DNA of 64,000 nucleotides, taken from contig JAEYKI010000014.1 of NCBI GenBank assembly GCA_023408315.1, positions 1 through 64,000 on the forward strand. The letters are read 5' to 3'. Shown one piece after another: positions 8,167-16,529 of this stretch. How positions within the stretch are numbered: the stretch's first letter is position 1; each line of letters opens with the position of its first letter. Source of the stretch: Bacillota bacterium (GTDB taxonomy: Bacteria > Bacillota > Clostridia > Christensenellales > Christensenellaceae). A program made the position numbers and the translations under genes. The notes below the pieces were generated by a model. The model had not been told where the DNA came from, did not search any database, and worked only from the letters and a program-made list of their open reading frames with translations.

Positions 8167-8535
8167 ATGATACAGCCACAGACACGCTTGAAAGTAGCGG
8201 ATAATTCCGGAGCCAAAGTGATCCAGTGCATTCGTGTAATGGGCGGCTCTGTTAAAAAAAGTGCGGGTATAGGAGACATTATCATTGCGTCCGTTAAAAC
8301 GGCTACGCCCGGCGGCGTTGTTAAGAAAAAGGATGTTGTGAAGGCGGTTGTTGTGCGCACCGTTTCAGGCGCGCGGCGCCAGGACGGCTCGTTCATCAAA
8401 TTTGATGAAAATGCCGCAGTGATTATTGACAACAACAAACAGCCCAAGGGCACCCGTATATTCGGACCGGTTGCAAGGGAATTACGTGACCGCGATTATA
8501 TGAAGATCGTATCTCTTGCACCCGAAGTGATTTGA
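8167..8535 (+). CDS. rplN: Ribosomal protein L14
   Basis: A 122-residue 50S interface protein and the docking site of the silencing factor RsfS. The signature IQPQTRLKVADNSGAK and the terminal GPVARELRDRDYMKIVSLAPEV are intact. Standard length. Confidence 0.98.
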   Translation: MIQPQTRLKVADNSGAKVIQCIRVMGGSVKKSAGIGDIIIASVKTATPGGVVKKKDVVKAVVVRTVSGARRQDGSFIKFDENAAVIIDNNKQPKGTRIFGPVARELRDRDYMKIVSLAPEVI

Positions 8536-8554
8536 GAAGGCGGGGGAGAATAGA

Positions 8555-8872
8555 ATGTCAGGTTTGAAAATCAAAAAAGGCGACCAGGTCGTTGTGATCT
8601 CCGGCAAGGAAAAAGGCAAAAAAGGGAAGATACAGACCGTGGAACCCGCTGAAAACAAAGTAATCGTCGCTGGCGTAAACTTTGTTTCTAAACATAAAAA
8701 ACCAAGGGGCCAGGGCAAGCTGGGCGGCATTGTGAAACAGGAAAGCGCAATTAACGCTTCCAACGTAATGGTGGTCTGCTCCAAATGCAACAAGGGCACC
8801 CGCGTGGGTCACAAAACAGGTGACGACGGTAAAAAAGTCCGTATTTGCAAAAAATGCGGCGCAACGCTATAA
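8555..8872 (+). CDS. rplX: Ribosomal protein L24
   Basis: A 105-residue initiator of 50S assembly. The KOW motif is in IKKGDQVVVISGKEKGKKGK. The C-terminal part keeps two Cys pairs (CSKC and CKKC), a zinc-ribbon-like arrangement found in many Firmicutes. Followed by rplE after 17 bp. Confidence 0.97.
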   Translation: MSGLKIKKGDQVVVISGKEKGKKGKIQTVEPAENKVIVAGVNFVSKHKKPRGQGKLGGIVKQESAINASNVMVVCSKCNKGTRVGHKTGDDGKKVRICKKCGATL

Positions 8873-8889
8873 GCAGGAGGGTTTCAGAG

Positions 8890-9429
8890 TTGCCTAGGTT
8901 AAAAGATACGTATAAGGCCGAGATCATTCCGGCTTTGATGCAAAAATTTCAATACAAGAACGTCATGCAGGTACCCAAGCTTGAGAAGGTTGTTATCAAC
9001 ATGGGCCTGGGCGAAGCGCGCGACAATGCAAAAGCGCTTGATTCTGCCTTGGATGAGTTGACGGTGATTTCCGGACAAAAGCCGGTTGTGACCATTGCAA
9101 AAAAATCCGTGGCAAACTTCAAGGTTCGCGCAGGCATGAAGATTGGCGCCAAAGTAACGCTTCGCGGAAGCCGCATGTACGAATTTGTGGATAAGATGAT
9201 CAGCGTAGCTGTTCCGCGCGTGCGCGACTTCAGGGGTATTTCGTCTAAGTCGTTCGACGGACGCGGCAATTTCGCGATGGGCTTTAAAGAACAGCTTGTT
9301 TTTCCCGAAGTGGATTTTGACAAGGTGGACGCCATCCGTGGTATGGACGTGATCATTGTTACGACGGCAAAGACCGACGAAGAAGCCAGAGAGCTGCTTA
9401 CCCTTCTGGGTATGCCTTTTGCGAAATAA
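8890..9429 (+). CDS. rplE: Ribosomal protein L5
   Basis: A 179-residue 5S rRNA-binding protein of the central protuberance. The TTG at 8890 is chosen as start: AGGAGG at 8875-8880 lies 9 bp before it and the product PRLKDTYKAEIIPAL has the normal N-terminus and length. The open frame runs on upstream into rplX, but that part is a shadow. The motif KVVINMGLGEARDN is present. Confidence 0.96.
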   Translation: MPRLKDTYKAEIIPALMQKFQYKNVMQVPKLEKVVINMGLGEARDNAKALDSALDELTVISGQKPVVTIAKKSVANFKVRAGMKIGAKVTLRGSRMYEFVDKMISVAVPRVRDFRGISSKSFDGRGNFAMGFKEQLVFPEVDFDKVDAIRGMDVIIVTTAKTDEEARELLTLLGMPFAK

Positions 9430-9439
9430 GGAGGATTCT

Positions 9440-9625
9440 ATGGCTAAAAAAAGTATGATTTTAAAGCAACAGGTCGGATCAAAATTTTCCACCAGGAACT
9501 ATACAAGATGCCGTATTTGTGGTCGTCCTCATGCGGTTTTAAGAAAGTATGGCATTTGCCGTATTTGCTTTAGAGAACTTGCTTACCGCGGCCAGATTCC
9601 TGGCGTGAAGAAAGCAAGTTGGTAA
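9440..9625 (+). CDS. rpsN: Ribosomal protein S14, zinc-binding type Z
   Basis: A 61-residue S14 of the short zinc form. The four ligands are in CRICGRPHAVLRKYGICRIC. The ATG at 9440 follows AAGGAGG; the frame is open upstream into rplE without meaning. Zinc-free S14 paralogs take over in zinc starvation in some Firmicutes; none is in this window. Confidence 0.97.
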   Translation: MAKKSMILKQQVGSKFSTRNYTRCRICGRPHAVLRKYGICRICFRELAYRGQIPGVKKASW

Positions 9626-9644
9626 TTGATAAGGAGGATTTAAC

Positions 9645-10043
9645 ATGCCGGTAACAGATCCTGTGGCAGATATGCTCACACGCATACGCAACGCACTGGT
9701 TGCAAAGCATGAAACGGTAGATGTGCCTGCTTCCAACATAAAGAAGGCTATTGCACAGATATTGCTGCAAGAAGGCTTTATAAAGGGATGCGAATTCATA
9801 GATGACGGCGTACAGGGCACGCTGAAAATCAAATTAAAGTATGGCCCCAATTACGAAAAAGTTATCAGGGGCTTAAAGAAAATTTCCAAACCGGGTCTTC
9901 GGGTATATGCAAGGCACGATCAGCTGCCTCGCGTTCTTGGAGGGCTTGGTATTGCGATCATATCCACTTCAAAAGGCGTTTTAACTGACGCGCAGGCTAG
10001 AAAAGAAGCCGTGGGTGGCGAAGTAATCGCATATATCTGGTAG
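9645..10043 (+). CDS. rpsH: Ribosomal protein S8
   Basis: A 132-residue central-domain 16S binder. It begins MPVTDPVADMLTRIRNAL and ends with the family signature ISTSKGVLTDAQARKEAVGG. In E. coli S8 represses the spc operon; the same has not been shown here. Confidence 0.98.
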   Translation: MPVTDPVADMLTRIRNALVAKHETVDVPASNIKKAIAQILLQEGFIKGCEFIDDGVQGTLKIKLKYGPNYEKVIRGLKKISKPGLRVYARHDQLPRVLGGLGIAIISTSKGVLTDAQARKEAVGGEVIAYIW

Positions 10044-10073
10044 CTAAAGTGAACGCGGAGGTGCAAGGTTGAT

Positions 10074-10616
10074 ATGTCCAGAATAGGAAGACTGCCCATA
10101 ACGCTTCCAGCCGGCGTCACAGTCGGGATTGAGCCGGATGGAACCGTAGCGGTCAAAGGCAAATTGGGCGAACTGAAATCTAAATTTAATAAAGAAATAA
10201 CGATAGCAAGCGAGGACGGAACCGTTACGGTTACGCGTCCGAATGATCAAAAAGAAGTACGCGCGCTGCACGGCATGACGCGGGCGCTCCTTGCCAACAT
10301 GGTTACGGGCGTGTCTGCAGGGTTTGCCCGGCAATTGGACATTGTTGGCGTGGGATACAGGGCGCAGTTGGCAGGCAAGAACCTGACTTTAAGCCTTGGG
10401 TATTCGCACCCGGTTGAAGTTGCTGCGCCGGAAGGAATCGCGTTTGAAGTGCCCGCTCCAACCACCATCATCATCAAAGGCATAGACAAACAGCTGGTTG
10501 GCCAGGTTGCGGCAAACATCCGCTCCAAGAGGCCGCCCGAGCCGTACAAGGGTAAGGGAATCCGTTTCCACGAGGAAATTGTCCGCCGCAAAGTTGGCAA
10601 AACTGGTATGAAGTAA
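10074..10616 (+). CDS. rplF: Ribosomal protein L6
   Basis: A 180-residue protein near the sarcin-ricin loop with two repeated domains. It begins MSRIGRLPITLPAGV and carries the C-terminal signature RPPEPYKGKGIRFHEE. Standard length. Confidence 0.98.
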   Translation: MSRIGRLPITLPAGVTVGIEPDGTVAVKGKLGELKSKFNKEITIASEDGTVTVTRPNDQKEVRALHGMTRALLANMVTGVSAGFARQLDIVGVGYRAQLAGKNLTLSLGYSHPVEVAAPEGIAFEVPAPTTIIIKGIDKQLVGQVAANIRSKRPPEPYKGKGIRFHEEIVRRKVGKTGMK

Positions 10617-10629
10617 GGAGGTGCCCCGA

Positions 10630-10998
10630 ATGATTACGAAAAATGATAGAAATACAATACGCAAAAAGCGTCATGACAGAATCAGAAACAAGATCAGCGG
10701 CACACCCGAATGCCCCAGAATGAATGTGTTCAGGAGCTTGCAGCACATTTATGTGCAGTTTATAGACGATGTGAACGGTGTAACGCTTGCAAGCGCATCC
10801 ACATTGGATGCGGACCTGAAAAAGCAGGTGGAAGGCAAACCTAAAAAAGAAGCTGCCAAATTGGTGGGCGAAGCCGCAGCCAAAAGGGCGCAGGCCAAAG
10901 GGATTGAAGCTGTGGTGTTTGACCGCGGCGGATACCTGTATACCGGCAGAGTTGCCGAGGTTGCCGAAGGCGCCCGCGCTGCCGGACTCAAATTTTAA
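10630..10998 (+). CDS. rplR: Ribosomal protein L18
   Basis: A 122-residue 5S rRNA-binding protein. AAGGAGGTG at 10614-10623 places the start at the ATG of 10630; the GTG at 10621 lies inside the ribosome binding site and is rejected. The C-terminal FDRGGYLYTGRVAEVAEGARAAGL is typical (motif FDRGGYLYTGRV). Confidence 0.97.
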   Translation: MITKNDRNTIRKKRHDRIRNKISGTPECPRMNVFRSLQHIYVQFIDDVNGVTLASASTLDADLKKQVEGKPKKEAAKLVGEAAAKRAQAKGIEAVVFDRGGYLYTGRVAEVAEGARAAGLKF

Positions 10999-11015
10999 TT
11001 AGGAGGGACAAAGGG

Positions 11016-11513
11016 TTGCAACAAATTGACGCTGGAACATTGGATTTAAAAGAAAAATTAGTAGCCATCAACCGCGTGGCTAAGGTTGTAAAAGGCGGCC
11101 GCAATTTCCGTTTCTCCGCACTGGTTGTGGTTGGAGACGAGAACGGCCACGTGGGAGTCGGCATGGGTAAGGCTGCAGAAATACCCGAAGCCATCCGCAA
11201 GGCTGTCCAGAACGCAAAGAAGAGCATGATTACGGTTTCCCAGCGCGGCACAACCATTCCGCACCAGGTGATCGGCAAGTTTGGCCGCGGCAAGGTATTG
11301 CTGATGCCGGCGCAGGAAGGTACAGGCGTGCTTGCGGGCGGTCCCGCGCGCGCGGTGCTGGAACTGGCGGGCATCAAGGATATCCGTACGAAATCCCAGG
11401 GATCCAACAATCCGATCAACTGTGTGAAAGCCACCATTGAAGGCCTGCGCGAGCTTCGGACGGCAGAGCAGATTGCCCGGCTGCGCGGCGTAAGCGCAGA
11501 TGGGCTGCATTAG
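11016..11513 (+). CDS. rpsE: Ribosomal protein S5
   Basis: A 165-residue 30S fidelity protein. It starts with TTG at 11016, with AGGAGGG 9 bp before. The double-stranded RNA-binding-like domain shows RVAKVVKGGRNFRFSALVVV and the signature GHVGVGMGKAAEIPEAIRKA. Confidence 0.97.
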   Translation: MQQIDAGTLDLKEKLVAINRVAKVVKGGRNFRFSALVVVGDENGHVGVGMGKAAEIPEAIRKAVQNAKKSMITVSQRGTTIPHQVIGKFGRGKVLLMPAQEGTGVLAGGPARAVLELAGIKDIRTKSQGSNNPINCVKATIEGLRELRTAEQIARLRGVSADGLH

Positions 11514-11523
11514 GAGAATGGCT

Positions 11524-11703
11524 ATGAAAATAAAAGTAAAATTGGTGAAGAGCGTAATCGGCTGCCCCAAGGACCAGAAGGACACCGTTGTAGCGCTTGG
11601 ACTTAAGAAATTAAACAGTGAGATTGTTAAAGAAGACTCCGAATCTGTTCGGGGGATGATCTTTAAAGTGAAACACCTGGTCACAGTGGAAGAAGTAAAA
11701 TAA
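11524..11703 (+). CDS. rpmD: Ribosomal protein L30
   Basis: A 59-residue 50S protein. The ATG at 11524 (MKIKVKLVKSVIG) is preferred over the ATG at 11518, which almost touches the AGGAGA at 11512-11517. The motif VALGLKKLNSEI is intact. Confidence 0.96.
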   Translation: MKIKVKLVKSVIGCPKDQKDTVVALGLKKLNSEIVKEDSESVRGMIFKVKHLVTVEEVK

Positions 11704-11715
11704 GGAGGTACGGCC

Positions 11716-12156
11716 ATGAAGTTGCATGAACTCAGTCCTGCTTACGGCGCAAAAAAATCTCCCAAGCGGTTAGGCAGAGGCTGCGGGTCTGGTCTGGGCA
11801 AAACGTCCGGCAAAGGCCACAAGGGCCAGAAAGCCAGAAGCGGCGGCGGCGTACGCCCCGGTTTTGAAGGCGGCCAGATGCCCCTGACGCGCAGACTGCC
11901 CAAAAGAGGATTTACTAATATTTTTGCCAAAGTGTATACAACCGTTAATGTTACAGATCTGCAGGTATTTGAAGACGGTACGGTTGTGGATGCGCAGCTT
12001 TTGAAAGAAAAAAGAATAATTCGTAAATTGAATGACGGATTGAAGATTTTGGGGAATGGGGATCTCACACGAAAGCTGACAGTTAAAGCAGACAAGTTTA
12101 CGAAGTCTGCCCAGGAAAAAATTGTTGCTGCGGGTGGAAATGCAGAGGTGGTATAA
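11716..12156 (+). CDS. rplO: Ribosomal protein L15
   Basis: A 146-residue late-assembly 50S protein. The Gly/Lys/Arg-rich N-terminal extension (KRLGRGCGSGLGKTSGKGHK) and GFEGGQMPLTRRLPKRGF are typical. Its stop overlaps the start of secY by one base (TAATG), so translation is probably coupled. Confidence 0.98.
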   Translation: MKLHELSPAYGAKKSPKRLGRGCGSGLGKTSGKGHKGQKARSGGGVRPGFEGGQMPLTRRLPKRGFTNIFAKVYTTVNVTDLQVFEDGTVVDAQLLKEKRIIRKLNDGLKILGNGDLTRKLTVKADKFTKSAQEKIVAAGGNAEVV

Positions 12157-13442
12157 TGTTTAAAACATTAGCGAACGCCTGGAAACTTCCAGATATCAGG
12201 AAAAAGATACTGTTTACATTGCTCATGCTGTTTGTATACAGAATCGGCTCTTTTGTGCCGGTTCCTGGTACGAACGTTGACTACGTCGCCCAACAGGTTG
12301 CGAACAAGCAATTATTGGGCTTTTTGAACCTTATGTCCGGCGGCGCTCTGAGTAACCTGACTATATTTGCGCTTGGCATTGTTCCATACGTAAACGCGTC
12401 CATTATTATGCAGCTTTTAACCGTTGCCGTACCCGCTCTGGAGCGGTTGGCAAAAGAAGGCGAGGAAGGCCGCAAACGCATTGCGTCTATTACGAGGTAT
12501 CTGGCTGTTATCCTGGGCCTTATTCAGGCAATGGGTATTATATTTGGCCTTGGGCCGCAAGCCGTACAGACGCTCACCCTGTTCAATGCGGATTTCACCT
12601 GGTTTAACTATGTGACAATCATTGTATTGCTTACGGCAGGCACCGCGCTGATTATGTGGATTGGCGAGCGTATTACAGACAAGGGTATTGGAAACGGAAT
12701 TTCGCTATTGATCTTTATCTCTATCATCGCAAGATTCCCGTCGCTGGTGGCTTCCATGTTCTCCGGTGTGGGCAGCGGCTCCATGAACATATGGGTATTC
12801 GTTCTGGCTGCTCTGGCTGCCGCGGGTATCATTATTGGCATCACGTTTGTTGACTTGGGCGAGCGCCGCATTCCCGTGCAGTATGCAAAGAGGATTGTCG
12901 GCCGGAAGATGTACGGCGGCCAGTCTACGCACATTCCCATGAAGGTAAACCAGTCGGGCGTTATGCCGCTGATTTTTGCAATCACCATCATAATGTTTCC
13001 GGGCATGATCATGCAGTATTTCCAGACAAGCAACAGCGATCTTTACATTGGTTATGAGCAGTTGTTTGGAGCCGGAACACCGCTGTATACGGTTATATAC
13101 GCCCTGTTGATTCTGTTCTTTACGTATTTCTATTCGCAGATTGCATTCAATCCGGTGGAAGTATCCAAGAACATGCAGCAAAACGGCGGGTTCATTCCGG
13201 GCATTCGCCCAGGAAAGCCTACGTCGGATTACCTGCAGAGGATCTTGGTGCGCATTACGTTTTTTGGCGCTATTTTCCTTGCAGCGTTGGCCGCAGCACC
13301 CACGTTCTTCAGTTCCTTTACGGGCATCAGCGGCATATTTGGCGCGACAAGCCTGCTGATTATGGTGAACGTTGCGCTTGAAACAACAAGACAGTTGGAG
13401 GCGCAGTTGATGATGCGCCATTATAAGGGATTTCTCGGTTAA
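12156..13442 (+). CDS. secY: Protein translocase subunit SecY
   Basis: A 428-residue membrane protein that forms the Sec channel with SecE and SecG and is driven by SecA (encoded at 51322). Ten hydrophobic segments can be traced. Signatures: ALGIVPYVNASIIMQLL for TM2, the cytoplasmic loop LAKEGEEGRKRI, and FYSQIAFNPVEVSKNMQQNG before the last helices. Normal length and place between rplO and adk. Confidence 0.98.
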   Translation: MFKTLANAWKLPDIRKKILFTLLMLFVYRIGSFVPVPGTNVDYVAQQVANKQLLGFLNLMSGGALSNLTIFALGIVPYVNASIIMQLLTVAVPALERLAKEGEEGRKRIASITRYLAVILGLIQAMGIIFGLGPQAVQTLTLFNADFTWFNYVTIIVLLTAGTALIMWIGERITDKGIGNGISLLIFISIIARFPSLVASMFSGVGSGSMNIWVFVLAALAAAGIIIGITFVDLGERRIPVQYAKRIVGRKMYGGQSTHIPMKVNQSGVMPLIFAITIIMFPGMIMQYFQTSNSDLYIGYEQLFGAGTPLYTVIYALLILFFTYFYSQIAFNPVEVSKNMQQNGGFIPGIRPGKPTSDYLQRILVRITFFGAIFLAALAAAPTFFSSFTGISGIFGATSLLIMVNVALETTRQLEAQLMMRHYKGFLG

Positions 13443-13453
13443 GGAGGCCGCAA

Positions 13454-14077
13454 ATGAATATTATTTTACTCGGACCTCCCGGAGCGGGCAAAGGCACCAT
13501 GGCCGAACGTGTGCGCGATACATTCCAGCTGGCGCATATATCCACGGGCGATATCCTGCGGGCTGAGATAAAAGCAGGAAGCGAACTTGGAAATCTGGCC
13601 AAAGGGTATATCGATCAAGGCGCCCTGGTACCGGACGACGTAATTATTTCTATGATGAAGAAGCGTTTTGCCGAGGACGACGCTCAAAAGGGCGTGTTGC
13701 TGGACGGTTTTCCCCGGACAGTGGCGCAGGCCGAAGCGCTTGAGGCGATTGCAGCCATAGACGCAGTGATTACGCTGGATGCATCGGAAGAGATGATTGT
13801 GGACCGGATTTCATCCAGACGGCTTTGCAGGGAATGCGGAGCCGTGCACAGCGTGAAAACGTGGAGCAAGGAAACATGCAGCAAGTGCGAAGGCGCGCTG
13901 TACATCCGGCCCGATGATAAAGAAGAAACGGTGCGCCAGAGATTTTCTGTGTACCAGAGCCAGACGGAACCGCTGATTGCATATTACGAGAAAAAGGGCC
14001 TGGTGCATCATGTGGATGCTTCGCTGCCTATTGAAGCAGAAGTAGCTGATATAAACCGCATTTTGGAAAGCCTGTGA
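13454..14077 (+). CDS. adk: Adenylate kinase, zinc-lid type
   Basis: A 207-residue enzyme that interconverts ATP + AMP and 2 ADP. The P-loop GPPGAGKGT is at 7-15 and DGFPRT at 84-89. The lid carries four Cys (125, 128, 142, 145), the zinc site of Gram-positive long-form adenylate kinases. AAGGAGG precedes it. Followed by map after 6 bp. Confidence 0.98.
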   Translation: MNIILLGPPGAGKGTMAERVRDTFQLAHISTGDILRAEIKAGSELGNLAKGYIDQGALVPDDVIISMMKKRFAEDDAQKGVLLDGFPRTVAQAEALEAIAAIDAVITLDASEEMIVDRISSRRLCRECGAVHSVKTWSKETCSKCEGALYIRPDDKEETVRQRFSVYQSQTEPLIAYYEKKGLVHHVDASLPIEAEVADINRILESL

Positions 14078-14083
14078 TAAAAA

Positions 14084-14833
14084 ATGGTTGAAATAAAAAC
14101 GCATGCGGAAATTGAGCGTATGCGCGAAAGCGCGCTTGTTTCCGCAGAGTGTATGGACCGGGTGCTGGCTGCCGCGAAACCCGGGGTAACCACGAAGGAA
14201 CTGGACGAAATAGCCGAAAAGCTGATAACAAAGGCTGGAGGCGAACCCTCGTTCAAAAATTACCGTGGATATCCGGCCAGTGTATGCACCTCCATCAACA
14301 GTGAAGTGGTGCATGGAATCCCCAGCAGTAAAACGGTTCTGATGGAAGGCGATATTCTGAGCGTGGACCTGGGGGTGAAGCTGAAAGGCTACCATTCGGA
14401 CATGGCCAGAACAGTTCCTGTTGGAAAAATATCCAGCCAGGCGCAAAAACTGATCGAAGTGACTGAGAAAAGTTTTTTTGCGGGTGTGGAAAACGCCAAA
14501 ACGGGGAATCGTTTAAACGATATTTCACAGTCCGTTGAATTCACTGTGCGTGCCGCCGGATTCTCGGTTGTACGGGACCTTGTTGGGCATGGAGTTGGCC
14601 GGAACCTGCATGAAGCGCCGGATATACCGAATTTTTCGCAGCCCCGGCGCGGGCCCGTTTTAAAAGCGGGCATGGTATTGGCCATTGAGCCCATGGTGAA
14701 CATTGGCGGACACAAAGTCTACTGGCTGGACGACGGCTGGACCGTGAAAACAACAGACGGAAGCTTATCGGCGCACTACGAGAATACGGTTGCAATTACA
14801 GACAACGGCCCGTACATTCTGACTATTCCATAG
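14084..14833 (+). CDS. map: Methionine aminopeptidase, type I
   Basis: A 249-residue metal-dependent enzyme that removes the initiator Met. The five metal ligands are visible: Asp in SVDLG, Asp in HSDMART, His in GHGVGRNLHE, Glu in AIEPM and Glu in YENTVAIT. Length is standard. The ribosome binding site is weak, and the gene follows adk by only 6 bp, so coupling is likely. Confidence 0.97.
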   Translation: MVEIKTHAEIERMRESALVSAECMDRVLAAAKPGVTTKELDEIAEKLITKAGGEPSFKNYRGYPASVCTSINSEVVHGIPSSKTVLMEGDILSVDLGVKLKGYHSDMARTVPVGKISSQAQKLIEVTEKSFFAGVENAKTGNRLNDISQSVEFTVRAAGFSVVRDLVGHGVGRNLHEAPDIPNFSQPRRGPVLKAGMVLAIEPMVNIGGHKVYWLDDGWTVKTTDGSLSAHYENTVAITDNGPYILTIP

Positions 14834-14844
14834 GAGGCAGGCAA

Positions 14845-15129
14845 ATGGTTCAAACATTAAAGCCTGGCAGCGTGGTGATTTCGACGGCAGGACGGGACAG
14901 CGGAAAGGTTTTTCTGGTTGTAAAGATAGAGAACGGCAACTATGTGTATATTGCAGACGGGACTCTGCGGCGGCTTGATAAGCCTAAAAAGAAAAAGGTG
15001 AAACATTTGGCCGCAACGTCTCATATGCTGGAAGGCATCGGAGAAAAACTAAAAGAAGGAAAAAAAGTATTTGATGCCGAAATAAGAAGTGCTCTAAAAA
15101 AAGTCCAGGAAGCGGACGCCCACAATTAA
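14845..15129 (+). CDS. KOW domain RNA-binding protein (L14e-like)
   Basis: A 94-residue basic protein with an N-terminal KOW motif (KPGSVVISTAGRDSGKVFLV) followed by a Lys-rich segment (LDKPKKKKVKHL). Genes of this kind lie between map and infA in many Firmicutes and resemble archaeal/eukaryotic L14e. The role is not established; the context suggests ribosome binding or assembly. AGGAGGCAGGCAA precedes the ATG. Confidence 0.9.
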   Translation: MVQTLKPGSVVISTAGRDSGKVFLVVKIENGNYVYIADGTLRRLDKPKKKKVKHLAATSHMLEGIGEKLKEGKKVFDAEIRSALKKVQEADAHN

Positions 15130-15143
15130 AAGGAGGAGTCGGT

Positions 15144-15365
15144 TTGTCAAAGAGCGATGTAATTGAAGTGGAAGGCACAGTTACAGATACGTATCCCAAT
15201 GCTACGTTTGAAGTTGAACTGGAAAACGGCCACAAAATACTGGCCCATATATCCGGAAAACTCAGAATGAACTACATTAGAATATTGCCGGGCGATAAAG
15301 TAACAGTTGAGCTTTCCCCTTACGATCTGACAAAAGGCAGAATCACCTGGCGGGGTAAAAATTAG
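15144..15365 (+). CDS. infA: Translation initiation factor IF-1
   Basis: A 73-residue OB-fold factor that blocks the A site during initiation. TTG start at 15144 with AGGAGG 8 bp before. It shows EVEGTVTDTYPNATFEVEL, GKLRMNYIRILPGDKV and LSPYDLTKGRITWR, all family marks. Confidence 0.97.
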   Translation: MSKSDVIEVEGTVTDTYPNATFEVELENGHKILAHISGKLRMNYIRILPGDKVTVELSPYDLTKGRITWRGKN

Positions 15366-15431
15366 TTGATTTTTTAGTCTGTTTCCATTAAAATAGATGG
15401 ATAGCGCAAAAAAATTAGGAGGACACGCACA

Positions 15432-15545
15432 ATGAAGGTAAGACCTTCGGTTAAACCGATTTGCGAGAAATGCAAAATCATTAAAAGAAATGGCAAAGTT
15501 ATGGTGATTTGCCAGAATACAAAGCACAAACAAAAACAGGGCTGA
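15432..15545 (+). CDS. rpmJ: Ribosomal protein L36
   Basis: A 37-residue 50S protein (MKVRPSVKPICEKCK at its start). The zinc ligands are Cys11, Cys14, Cys27 and a His near 32, so this is the zinc-binding form. AGGAGGACACGCACA precedes the ATG. It closes the first half of the ribosomal cluster. Confidence 0.97.
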   Translation: MKVRPSVKPICEKCKIIKRNGKVMVICQNTKHKQKQG

Positions 15546-15729
15546 CAATTCGGATGCATCGGCGTGAAGCGGCTGTACGGTTTTAATTGAAACCGTATTT
15601 TCGCGCCTTTAGCCACGAATGTATACATAGATCATAATGTGCGCCAAGGCAGGTTTTAAGCCCTGTTTGGCATGAAGGGGTCCCCCGCCAGAAAACCGGG
15701 GGAAAAACATCGGAGGTGTTAAGTAGCAT
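15546..15729 (+). promoter_or_regulatory. Structured spacer/leader before rpsM
   Basis: An unusually long gap for this cluster. Visible pairings: TTCG/CGAA enclosing GGCGTGA/TCGCGCC and an ACGGTTT/AAACCGT hairpin (about 15550-15616), then GGCAGG/CCTGTT with GGC further on, and TCCCCCG/CGGGGGA just before the ribosome binding site (about 15681-15705). There is no T run. It is a candidate site for feedback by a ribosomal protein, by analogy with the S4-controlled alpha operon; no ligand can be named. Confidence 0.45.
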
Positions 15730-16098
15730 ATGGCACGTATCGCTGGCGTAGATTTGCCCAGAGACAAGCGAGTTGAAATAGGCCTTACGTATATTTACGG
15801 AATCGGCCTTAAAATTTCCCAGAAAATATTGGCCCAGACCGGCGTTAATCCGGACATCCGTGTAAAGGATCTGTCCGAGGGCGACGTTGGTAAGCTGAGG
15901 GAATATATTGATAAAAATCTGAAAGTGGAAGGCGACCTGAGGCGTGAGGTTTCTTTGAATATCAAACGCCTGATGGAGATTGGCTGCTACCGGGGCATCC
16001 GCCACCGTCGCGGCCTGCCTGTTCGCGGCCAGAGTACCAAACAGAACGCGCGCACGCGCAAAGGCCCGAAACGCACGGTTGCGGGTAAGAAGAAGTAA
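15730..16098 (+). CDS. rpsM: Ribosomal protein S13
   Basis: A 122-residue 30S head protein at the subunit bridge. It begins MARIAGVDLPRDKRVEIGLTYIYG (first residues MARIAGVDLPRDKR) and has the signature RRGLPVRGQSTKQNARTRKG. CGGAGGTG lies before the ATG. First gene of the alpha-type set. Confidence 0.98.
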   Translation: MARIAGVDLPRDKRVEIGLTYIYGIGLKISQKILAQTGVNPDIRVKDLSEGDVGKLREYIDKNLKVEGDLRREVSLNIKRLMEIGCYRGIRHRRGLPVRGQSTKQNARTRKGPKRTVAGKKK

Positions 16099-16113
16099 GG
16101 AGGAGCAGGATAA

Positions 16114-16512
16114 ATGGCAGCACCTAAAACAAAAAAGGTAGCAAGAAAACGCAAAGAGAAAAAGAATATAGAAAAAGGCCAGGCGCATATCCGTTCTTCT
16201 TTTAACAATACCCTGGTTACTATGACAGATATGCAGGGCAACGCGCTTTCGCAGGCGTCCAGCGGAGCCATGGGTTTCCGCGGATCCAGAAAGAGCACGC
16301 CTTATGCGGCGCAGGTAGCGGCGGAAACGGCTGCGCGCGCGGCAATGGAACACGGCCTTAAAACCGTGGAAGTATTTGTGAAAGGACCCGGCTCGGGCAG
16401 GGAAGCGGCCATCAGAGCGTTGCAGGTAGCGGGACTGGATGTAAGCCTGATCAAGGATTGCACGCCCATTCCGCACAACGGATGCCGTCCGCCCAAGCGC
16501 AGAAGGGTATAA
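16114..16512 (+). CDS. rpsK: Ribosomal protein S11
   Basis: A 132-residue 30S platform protein. It shows HIRSSFNNTLVTMTDMQGNA, the FRGSRKSTPYAAQ motif, and the end DCTPIPHNGCRPPKRRRV. AAGGAGGAG before the start. Confidence 0.98.
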   Translation: MAAPKTKKVARKRKEKKNIEKGQAHIRSSFNNTLVTMTDMQGNALSQASSGAMGFRGSRKSTPYAAQVAAETAARAAMEHGLKTVEVFVKGPGSGREAAIRALQVAGLDVSLIKDCTPIPHNGCRPPKRRRV

Positions 16513-16529
16513 GGAGGTAATTAAGCAAT

